From the NCBI RefSeq assembly GCF_001467025.1, contig NZ_LNXV01000033.1, positions 160,973 to 224,972 on the forward strand: a DNA stretch of 64,000 nucleotides. Direction: 5' to 3'. Below, piece by piece: positions 58,008 through 64,000 of the stretch; positions within the stretch are counted from its first letter, which is position 1; every line of letters starts with the position of its first letter. Below the pieces are notes generated by a model that worked only from the letters and a program-made list of their open reading frames with translations, was not told where the DNA came from and did no database searches. The translations under genes were made by a program, and so were the position numbers. Source of the stretch: Legionella brunensis (GTDB taxonomy: Bacteria > Pseudomonadota > Gammaproteobacteria > Legionellales > Legionellaceae).

Positions 58008-58591
58008 CTAACGCCCTAAGTTTTTCAAATATTGTTTAATGGATATTATTTGTTGTTTAGTTGACAACATTCCATCAATAATCAAATCAGCTTCAGTTTT
58101 AAATTTAGAATCATCAAATAAAGGTCTTGATTGGTGTATATAAAACTCTAACTCATCTAAAAGTTCAACTTTATTTTTATTAGTATCTCTATAATCTCTA
58201 AGGAGCCATCTACATAATGAAACATCAAGTGGAACGTCAATATGAACCCATGTATCTATATGTAATGTAAACCTGTTTGTTTATGGAAACGACCTAAGGG
58301 AGCATCAAAGATAATGTATCCTGTTGGGTTAATAATAGTTTACAGTTCAGGATGAACTGCTGATTTTCCAAGCTTCAGATACTCAAGTACATCTTCTAGT
58401 CCTTGGTAATCCCATTCACTATAATTTTCTCCACGTTTATACCAATCAATATAATCTTCCGGCCCATTTGAAATTTCATCAAAATCATCCCTACAGAGGA
58501 AAGAGCCCTGTAATTTTCTTGCGAGTTCCATGGTAAGTGTTGATTTCCTAACCCCCATGTTGCCGCTAATGCCAATGATATGAGGTTTCAT
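58008..58591 (-). pseudogene. P-loop kinase (uridine kinase-like), broken
   Basis: From the ATG at 58591 it reads MKPHIIGISGNMGVRKSTLT, a Walker A with Arg in place of the usual Gly (GxxGVRKS). The frame meets TAA after AVHPEL (58340-58342) and continues in frame as TIINPTGYIIFDAPLGRFHKQTGLH. Then a tandem TACAT duplication (about 58264-58273) shifts the frame, and the last part (WVHIDVPLDVSLCRWLLRDY..LKNLGR) is readable to the stop at 58008-58010. So there are at least two lesions plus a damaged P-loop. The family is recognised only in broad terms: P-loop NTPase of uridine kinase/udk type. Confidence 0.75.
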
Positions 58592-58635
58592 AATAACATT
58601 ATCCATATATTTAAATAGCTTGATAAATTTAATAT

Positions 58636-58863
58636 TCAATCATCATGATTCTTAGCCAGCTCTGCTTCCAATTGCTCAATTGTTGGTAAACTAGTTTTTA
58701 TCTCATCAGGTAAGGACTCAGTAAGTCTATATTCAGCAAGGCCTATAGGTTTGCTCATATCCCTCAGAGTATACTCAGCCAATATATTATTTTAAGATTT
58801 GCATAAAATTATGCCTATAGAACAATAGTCATCAGGGTCAGATCTTGCCTTTTTCTTAGGCAT
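58636..58863 (-). pseudogene. Remnant of DUF1016/YhcG-type PDDEXK nuclease
   Basis: The C-terminal part reads LAEYTLRDMSKPIGLAEYRL, then TESLPDEIKTSLPTIEQLEAEL, the standard ending of YhcG-type (DUF1016) nucleases. Upstream in the same frame, across a TAA, is DPDDYCSIGIILCKS, which matches the family's ..PPIGIILC.. motif. The catalytic part is gone. Such genes are typical of mobile islands. Confidence 0.7.
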
Positions 58864-59133
58864 TTTAATCTTCCTTTTGACGGCAAATCAAAGGGTTAGT
58901 CTAAACTAACTTGATTAAAATGCCCCTTTATTTAGGGTAGAGCCAAAATCTGCGGAACGCTTAGGCGTCTATGCTAAGCCACTTCGTTCACTTAATTCTG
59001 CGGTAGGAAGTTTATAACCCAAACATCAAGCTAAGAAAATTATAATCCGAATATTTCTATCATCTCAGAATAGTCATTGATTTTTATTAAAAATAAGATC
59101 AATGGTCTATATTTAATGTACTAACCAGATGAG
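58864..59133. other. Non-coding gap
   Basis: 270 bp of AT-rich sequence between the nuclease remnant and the isochorismatase-like gene. Two copies of TCTGCGG occur about 55 bp apart (about 58949 and 59000). I see no gene, RNA or strong dyad. Confidence 0.4.
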
Positions 59134-59163
59134 TTGAAAAAATATCATAGAAGGAACATATTT

Positions 59164-59829
59164 ATGGACAAAAAAATAGAACTATTGACCCCCCAAAACT
59201 CCGTGTTATTAATGATTGATTATCAACCACAAATGGCTTTTGGTGTCGTAAGTATTGATAGGCAATCTTTGAAGAATAATGCCGTAGCCTTAGCTAACAC
59301 AGCAAAACTATTCCAGGTTCCTACTATTCTTACCTCTGTGGAGACAGAAAGTTTTAGTGGTTTTATATGGCCAGAGTTACTCGATGTATTCCCTAAAAAT
59401 GATGTTATTGAGCGTAGCAGCATGAACTCATGGGACTCTCAACTAGTGAGGCAACATGTTGATAATACTGGCAGGAAAAAGTTAATTCTTGCAGGCTTGT
59501 GGACTGAAGTATGCATCAACATGTGTGCTTTTTCAGCAATGCAAGATGGTTATGAAATTTATGTAGTTGAGGATGCTTGTGGTGGTACAAGCGAAATAGC
59601 CCAACAATCCTCTATGAATCGAATGCAACAGGCTGGAGTTGTCTCTGTAACTTGGCAGCAAGTACTGCTTGAATGGCAACGTGATTGGGCAAGAAAAGAT
59701 ACTTATGATAGTGTCATGAATATTGTCAAAGAATTTAGTGGTGTTTACGGTATGGGCGTTGATTATGCTTATACAATGGTTCACAAACAAAAGCCAAGAA
59801 GTGAATGGAAAGGTAAAATGGTTAAATAA
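59164..59829 (+). CDS. Isochorismatase-family (cysteine) hydrolase
   Basis: The ATG at 59164 has AAGGAA 7 bases upstream; 221 residues. The family start VLLMIDYQPQMAF carries Asp19, and the nucleophile is Cys117 in GLWTEVCINMCAFSAMQDGY, followed by VVEDACGGTS. The catalytic Lys of the D-K-C triad is not clear; the position reads VIERSSMNSW, as in YcaC-like members. The substrate is an amide or similar. It is followed 102 bp later by an amidohydrolase gene on the same strand, and the two may act together. Confidence 0.88.
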   Translation: MDKKIELLTPQNSVLLMIDYQPQMAFGVVSIDRQSLKNNAVALANTAKLFQVPTILTSVETESFSGFIWPELLDVFPKNDVIERSSMNSWDSQLVRQHVDNTGRKKLILAGLWTEVCINMCAFSAMQDGYEIYVVEDACGGTSEIAQQSSMNRMQQAGVVSVTWQQVLLEWQRDWARKDTYDSVMNIVKEFSGVYGMGVDYAYTMVHKQKPRSEWKGKMVK

Positions 59830-59931
59830 TATATTTCTTAAGGAGTAGATAAATACGCGACTCCCAGCCTAATCAAAACACTAACGTAGGCTAATGCTTC
59901 TATATTAGGGTTAATCAAGGAGACCCTTGCA

Positions 59932-61728
59932 ATGGATACAATTTATTACAACGGAAATTTTAAAGGCTCAGGTATTAGTAATAAAAAAATAACTGCTGTT
60001 GCCATTAAAAATAATAAATTTGTTCAATTTGGCTCTGATACAGAAATTATTAAATTAAAAACATTCGAGACGATACTGGTTGATTTGCAGCAAAAAATTG
60101 TAATTCCAGGATTAAATGATTCTCATATCCACTTAATTCGCGGTGGACTGAATTTTAATATGGAGTTACGTTGGGATGGCGTTCGAACACTTAATGAAGC
60201 ATTATTTATCCTCAAAGAGCAAGCTGAACGCACTCCCGCTCCCCAATGGGTTCGAATTGTTGGTGGTTGGACTGAGTTTCAATTTAAAGAACGGAGAATG
60301 CCAACATTGGATGAAATCAATTCGGTTTCAAAAGACACTCCTGTCTTTGTTCTTCATCTCTATGATCGCGCCTTACTCAATAGAGCGGCATTGAATGCCA
60401 TTGGTTATGATAAGAATACTAAAGAAATGCCTGGTACCATGATTCAGCGTGATAAAAAAGGTAATCCAACCGGCATGTTAATTGCCCAGCCTAACGCCAT
60501 CATACTCTATTCTGCATTAGCTCAAGGCCCTAAGCTTAGTCGTGATGATCAAATTAACTCAACCTTACATTTTATGCGTGAATTAAACCGTCTTGGAGTC
60601 ACTAGTGTGATCGATGCGGGGGGTGGGTTTCAAAATTACCCAGATGATTATGAGATAATCCAAGCGCTCGATAAAGAAAATAAATTAACTTTAAGAATCG
60701 CTTATAATTTATTTACGCAAAAAGCAGGGTATGAACTAGATGATTTTACCCATTGGACAAAAACTTCGAAATACCAACAAGGTAATGACTATTATCGTCA
60801 TAATGGAGCCGGTGAAATGCTTGTTTTCTCGGCTGCTGATTTTGAAGACTTTCTGCAACCGCGACCTGACTTACCTTCTGTAATGGAGGAACAACTAAAA
60901 CCTGTAGTACGTCTTTTGGCAGAAAATAAATGGCCCTTTAGATTACATGCAACTTACGATGAATCAATTGCTAGAGCTCTAACTGTTTATGAGGAAATCC
61001 ATTCAGAGATCCCTATTGATAATTTACATTGGTTTTTCGATCATGCGGAGACTATCTCTGATCATTCAATAGAACGGGTAAAAAAACTCGGTGGTGGTAT
61101 AGCTATTCAAAACAGAATGGCTTTCCAAGGAGAGTATTTTAGTGAACGCTATGGGAAAGAAAAAACCTTACGTACTCCCCCAATTAACAAAATAATTGAA
61201 GCAGGAATTCCAATCGGCATGGGAACAGATGCGACTCGAGTTTCGAGTTATAATCCATGGTTATGTTTATATTGGCTAACTACAGGAAAAACAGTAGGTG
61301 GACAGTCACTTTATAATGAAGACAACATCCTTTCCAGAGAAAAAGCATTAGAGCTTTATACTAAAGGAAGCGCCTGGTTTTCTAATGAAGAAGACATAAA
61401 GGGATCTTTTCTTTCTAATCAATTAGCAGATTTTGCTGTTCTGTCTAAAGATTTCTTTTTAGTACCAGAAGAGGATATTAAAGACATCTATTCGTTAATG
61501 ACGGTGGTAGGTGGGAAAATTGTCCATGCTTGCGATAGTTTTTCTCAATACAATCCGCCAATTCCACCTGTTAGTCCCTCATGGTCTCCAGTTAAATATT
61601 ATGGCGGTTATCATCGAGAAAACGTACTCGCATCAATCAACCAGAAGTTCAATCACCACAATCATTCTACTACTCCTTGTCATCATAGTTCTTGGCAATG
61701 GGGAGCATGTTTTTGCTGGGCATTTTAG
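59932..61728 (+). CDS. Amidohydrolase family 3 (YtcJ-like) metal-dependent hydrolase
   Basis: 598 residues. The composite domain opens MDTIYYNGNF and the metal-binding HxH is DSHIHL (His65, His67). Downstream are FRLHATYDESIARAL, HWFFDHAETIS and MGTDATRVSSYNPWLCLYW, with the metal and catalytic His/Asp positions of the YtcJ/AepA group. The C-terminus is Cys/His-rich (TTPCHHSSWQWGACFCWAF), seen in some relatives as I recall. AAGGAGA precedes the ATG. It likely hydrolyses a small amide or ester; the substrate is unknown. It pairs with the isochorismatase-like gene. Confidence 0.88.
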   Translation: MDTIYYNGNFKGSGISNKKITAVAIKNNKFVQFGSDTEIIKLKTFETILVDLQQKIVIPGLNDSHIHLIRGGLNFNMELRWDGVRTLNEALFILKEQAERTPAPQWVRIVGGWTEFQFKERRMPTLDEINSVSKDTPVFVLHLYDRALLNRAALNAIGYDKNTKEMPGTMIQRDKKGNPTGMLIAQPNAIILYSALAQGPKLSRDDQINSTLHFMRELNRLGVTSVIDAGGGFQNYPDDYEIIQALDKENKLTLRIAYNLFTQKAGYELDDFTHWTKTSKYQQGNDYYRHNGAGEMLVFSAADFEDFLQPRPDLPSVMEEQLKPVVRLLAENKWPFRLHATYDESIARALTVYEEIHSEIPIDNLHWFFDHAETISDHSIERVKKLGGGIAIQNRMAFQGEYFSERYGKEKTLRTPPINKIIEAGIPIGMGTDATRVSSYNPWLCLYWLTTGKTVGGQSLYNEDNILSREKALELYTKGSAWFSNEEDIKGSFLSNQLADFAVLSKDFFLVPEEDIKDIYSLMTVVGGKIVHACDSFSQYNPPIPPVSPSWSPVKYYGGYHRENVLASINQKFNHHNHSTTPCHHSSWQWGACFCWAF

Positions 61729-61889
61729 TTATGAAAGACAACAGCCAACGCAAAGGATAGGGGCCAGATGATTAATAAATTTGGGGTAATACTCCTCAAC
61801 TACTTGATAAAGTAAGGTGCATTTCGGTTGATGGTGGGGGCTGCTATACTACAACAGTGAAATTGGTTTTGAAATATTACGATATTTAC

Positions 61890-62189
61890 CTATAACATAC
61901 TGACTAATATTTCCGCAGTATATTTTAATTTCACTCTAATACTGCGTTCTAATTCGGCTTTTGCAATTACCTCATCTCGAATACGGCTAATATCTCGTTT
62001 AATTTGATCAATAGCTTTGGTACATTTTTGTTTCGCCTCTTCAAATTTTTCTCTTTTAATTAAGTTATCAATATGAAGAATTTGATTTTCTATTTCTTCC
62101 GGAGTTGCAAAAAATTCTGCCTTGGGCGGGAACTTAATTACGAAGGGGCAAAAAGTTTCATCGATAATTGCCAAAATATGGGCTTGCAT
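61890..62189 (-). CDS. Small hypothetical protein, uncertain
   Basis: 99 residues, strongly charged and helical: ENQILHIDNLIKREKFEEAKQKCTKAIDQIKRDISRIRDEVIAKAELE suggests a coiled coil. No family is known, and there is no SD before the ATG. Its 5' end overlaps a TerC remnant on the other strand by 22 bp. It may be real or a remnant in a decaying zone. Confidence 0.4.
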   Translation of the reverse strand: MQAHILAIIDETFCPFVIKFPPKAEFFATPEEIENQILHIDNLIKREKFEEAKQKCTKAIDQIKRDISRIRDEVIAKAELERSIRVKLKYTAEILVSML

Positions 62190-62374
62190 TTATTTTGATC
62201 TTTGTGGGCTTCAAAATGCTCATTGCACCCTGGTTTAAAATCCCTATCTTCATTGCTTTGGGTATTGTAGTAATCACCTTAATCTTTTGCATAGTACTAA
62301 GCATCTATCAAACATCGCTATTAGCAAAGAATAAAAATCCACCTGGGAAGCTTCCTCGCAATAACAAATCATAA
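62168..62374 (+). pseudogene. C-terminal fragment of a TerC-family membrane protein
   Basis: The frame reads PKYGLAFILIFVGFKMLIAP, then WFKIPIFIALGIVVITL, the last two helices of TerC-type proteins (..YLKYGLAVILIFVGIKML.. in relatives). The rest of the gene is absent upstream, where a different minus-strand ORF lies. The start is a TTG without SD. It is a leftover of a deletion or rearrangement. Confidence 0.75.
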
Positions 62375-62794
62375 GATTCTTTCATCCGACTATTGACACT
62401 ATTCTTCGATTTTTTCATCTAAAAGTTGACAAAAAACCCCCTTAAAATACTCTATAGAATTATTAACATTAGCGTTTAGTTGGAGTAGATAAGCATTTTC
62501 ATTATCCCACCAGATCTCAAATCATGAATACAACGTGATTTTGGTTCATCGACTCACTATCGTTACTGTGAAAAAAGCCCTTAAAAAACATCTCCTAAAA
62601 TACCAACTTTCCTTAATGCTCACAGAAAGATACTGGGGTAATTTCAAAGTGCTTCCAATGACAAATATGTAGTAAAATCAATATGATACCAAATGATAAT
62701 TCGACACGATATTCTATGATTGGCGAAACATAATTTACTATTATTTCAAACTAGGTTAACAAACTAATGACTTTTTTATTATTCCCCAAAAAAA
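62375..62794. other. Non-coding AT-rich gap upstream of the hip operator array
   Basis: No ORF with a coding pattern, no RNA and no strong dyad is seen in 420 bp. It probably belongs to the same decayed zone. Confidence 0.4.
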
Positions 62795-62812
62795 TTACCG
62801 CTATAACAGTAA
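62795..62812. promoter_or_regulatory. hip operator O1
   Basis: TTACCGCTATAACAGTAA, an interrupted palindrome (TTACCG/CAGTAA). It lies 186 bp before the hipB ATG and 72 bp before O2. Confidence 0.7.
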
Positions 62813-62866
62813 TATTTGACATTTAAAATAAATTAATACTCAGAAAACCAATAAATTGAGCATTTT

Positions 62867-62884
62867 TTACCGCCATAACAGTAA
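62867..62884. promoter_or_regulatory. hip operator O2
   Basis: TTACCGCCATAACAGTAA, the same dyad with one change in the spacer. It is exactly 72 bp from both O1 and O3. Confidence 0.7.
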
Positions 62885-62938
62885 TTTATGACGAATTCAT
62901 ACAAAAAAGATAAAGTCATAACTGTATTTTTATCATTT

Positions 62939-62956
62939 TTACTGCTATAACAGTAA
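62939..62956. promoter_or_regulatory. hip operator O3
   Basis: TTACTGCTATAACAGTAA, the most symmetric copy (TTACTG-n6-CAGTAA), ending 24 bp before the hipB ATG, where it should overlap the promoter. HipB is the likely ligand. Confidence 0.75.
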
Positions 62957-62980
62957 TATATAATTAATTTTTGGTGTTCC

Positions 62981-63208
62981 ATGCCCAAACACGAAATTGC
63001 CAATTTAGTCCATTACTACCGCAAACACAGCGGCTTATCGCAACAGGAGTTAGCTCGGTTAGCGGGAGTCGGTAAGACGGTTATCTATGATATTGAAAAA
63101 GGGAAAGAATCGGTGCGGCTAAATACATTGCTAAAAGTGTTCGATGTTTTAAATATCCAAATAAAATTTGAAACGCCTTTTCCTAAAACAACGGATAATA
63201 ATACATGA
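62981..63208 (+). CDS. hipB: HipB-family XRE antitoxin/repressor
   Basis: 75 residues. The XRE helix-turn-helix covers most of it: LVHYYRKHSGLSQQELARLAGVGKTVIYDIEKGKESVRLNTLLKVFDVLNI. It binds DNA, presumably the three dyads upstream, and represses its own operon. It overlaps hipS by ATGA, so the two are translationally coupled. The short tail (KTTDNNT) is polar. Confidence 0.92.
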   Translation: MPKHEIANLVHYYRKHSGLSQQELARLAGVGKTVIYDIEKGKESVRLNTLLKVFDVLNIQIKFETPFPKTTDNNT

Positions 63209-63513
63209 GAAAAGCATACGTATCAGTAAATGGCATTAGAGCTGGAATATTAGAAGAGTTAGAAGGTAAAAAATACCAATTTACTTACCTTAATGATTAT
63301 CAGGGCGCACCTGTTTCGCTCACCATGCCGTTAACAAATAAGATCTATGATTTTGACGTATTCCCCCCTTTTTTTGAAGGATTGCTACCTGAAGGTATTA
63401 TGCTTGAAGCATTATTACGCAAATATAAAATCGATAAAAATGATTATTTTGGCCAATTGATAATAGTTGGCCAAGATGTCGTAGGCGCAGTGACGATTGA
63501 GGAACTAAGATGA
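63205..63513 (+). CDS. hipS: HipS, the separate N-subdomain-1 of HipA
   Basis: 102 residues. RKAYVSVNGIRAGILEEL, then YLNDYQGAPVSLTMPL and FPPFFEGLLPEG match the first subdomain of HipA toxins, here a stand-alone protein. In characterised HipBST systems this small protein is the antitoxin that neutralises HipT. It overlaps hipB and hipT by ATGA at both ends, which should keep the three products in ratio. Confidence 0.9.
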   Translation: MRKAYVSVNGIRAGILEELEGKKYQFTYLNDYQGAPVSLTMPLTNKIYDFDVFPPFFEGLLPEGIMLEALLRKYKIDKNDYFGQLIIVGQDVVGAVTIEELR

Positions 63514-64000
63514 AACACTGTCCTATTACTTATGAAAAGATAAGTGTTCAAGAAAACTATTCACAACGTGGATTGCATTTGCTTTCTCCTCAATTAAAAA
63601 ATCTTAGCCCATTAGATTTAAGTGCTGATGAGCAGCGACAGGAAGCAATTGCTCGTGTAGGAAAGATGTCTGTTCAGGGCGTCCAAAAGAAATTAAGTGC
63701 CAAACTAAAGATTAAAGAGGGATGTTTTGAAATCGTTGATCAAAAGGGTCACTATATTTTAAAACCACAAAGTGATATTTATCCAGAATTGCCGGAAAAT
63801 GAAGCCATTACTATGACCCTTGCAAAAACTATAGGCCTCGAAGTTCCGGTTCATGGTTTAGTTTATTCTAAAGACAACAGTTTAACCTACTTCATTAAAC
63901 GCTTTGATAGAATAGGCCATAATAAAAAGTTAGCTTTAGAGGATTTTGCACAGCTATCAGGTGAAGATCGACATACAAAATATAAAAGTTCTATGGAAAA
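63510..64000 (+). CDS. hipT: HipT kinase toxin, truncated by window end
   Basis: 163 residues are visible, in an open frame. MKHCPITYEKISVQENYSQRG precedes SVQGVQKKLSA (Ser54, Ser63), the Gly-rich/Ser loop of HipA-type kinases, and YILKPQSDIYPELPENEAMTM, with the ATP-binding Lys and the conserved P-x-x-E. LTYFIKRFDRI and LEDFAQLSGEDRHTKY follow, as in the family. The catalytic Asp region lies beyond the window. HipT relatives phosphorylate tRNA synthetases (TrpRS for E. coli HipT); L. pneumophila has a studied HipT (Lpg2370). Confidence 0.9.
   Translation, partial: MKHCPITYEKISVQENYSQRGLHLLSPQLKNLSPLDLSADEQRQEAIARVGKMSVQGVQKKLSAKLKIKEGCFEIVDQKGHYILKPQSDIYPELPENEAITMTLAKTIGLEVPVHGLVYSKDNSLTYFIKRFDRIGHNKKLALEDFAQLSGEDRHTKYKSSME

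Noticed and set aside
62795-62956. Regularly spaced repeats considered as a CRISPR array
   Set aside because: The repeats are 18-bp interrupted palindromes, only three, with 54-bp AT-rich spacers and no cas gene. The position directly before hipB fits operators better.

Overview
The window is chromosomal DNA of a gammaproteobacterium that I read as a Legionella species. Several things point there: an M4 zinc metalloprotease of the ProA/Msp type with a Sec signal peptide, an IcmC/DotE/DotV-type Dot/Icm membrane protein, two ankyrin-repeat proteins and other eukaryote-like or coiled-coil proteins that look like type IV effectors, AT-rich codon use, and a gene order (rpmB-rpmG-rpoN-hpf-ptsN-ptsH-pssA ... 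dotV ... proA) that matches, from memory, the lpg0467-lpg0483 stretch of L. pneumophila. No sequence search was run.

Layout. 1-1175: end of an IS256-family insertion sequence. 1312-5106: accessory genes (an ankyrin protein with a possible His/Cys peptidase domain, an orphan OmpR-type regulator, a Zn-motif protein). 5223-9460: an APC permease, a possible degenerate small gene, and a LysR regulator divergent from a YqcI/YcgG-GNAT pair. 9523-15397 (minus strand): trmB, an ankyrin effector candidate, hflK-hflC, a DUF2065 gene and purA. 15652-22693: rpmB-rpmG, rpoN, hpf, ptsN, ptsH, pssA, DUF3579, dotV, a flavodoxin/ferredoxin reductase and class I aldolase. 22790-27685: an EEP-family hydrolase, an alpha/beta hydrolase, proA and sua5. 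27828-35445: a biotin-dependent carboxylase subunit, epmC, and aroQ-accB-accC-prmA-purH, with three MITE-like elements interspersed. 36347-45229: a copper island (csoR-copA-cusCBA plus a secreted accessory protein). 45280-47280: a large protein with a duplicated domain and one membrane segment. 47464-56946: nudE-mdh, hemW, plsY, tsaD and the rpsU-yqeY-dnaG-rpoD macromolecular synthesis cluster. 57085-57161: a CAU tRNA, followed by a plastic zone of broken genes (ISL3 transposase, P-loop kinase, DUF1016 nuclease, TerC) and an isochorismatase-like/amidohydrolase pair. 62795 to the end: a tripartite hipB-hipS-hipT toxin-antitoxin operon, with hipT running off the window.

The observations most worth a second look: rpoN and ptsH, two genes linked to sigma-54 and nitrogen PTS control, each carry a single-nucleotide frameshift, the one in rpoN at an A AAA AAC heptamer. 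The hip operon is preceded by three 18-bp dyads spaced exactly 72 bp apart. Three short TA-flanked elements share terminal inverted repeats, and two of them supply the stop codon of a neighbouring gene. The first ankyrin protein has a GHG...EGC arrangement like clan CD peptidases. The 676-codon protein contains a diverged internal duplication of roughly 155 residues.
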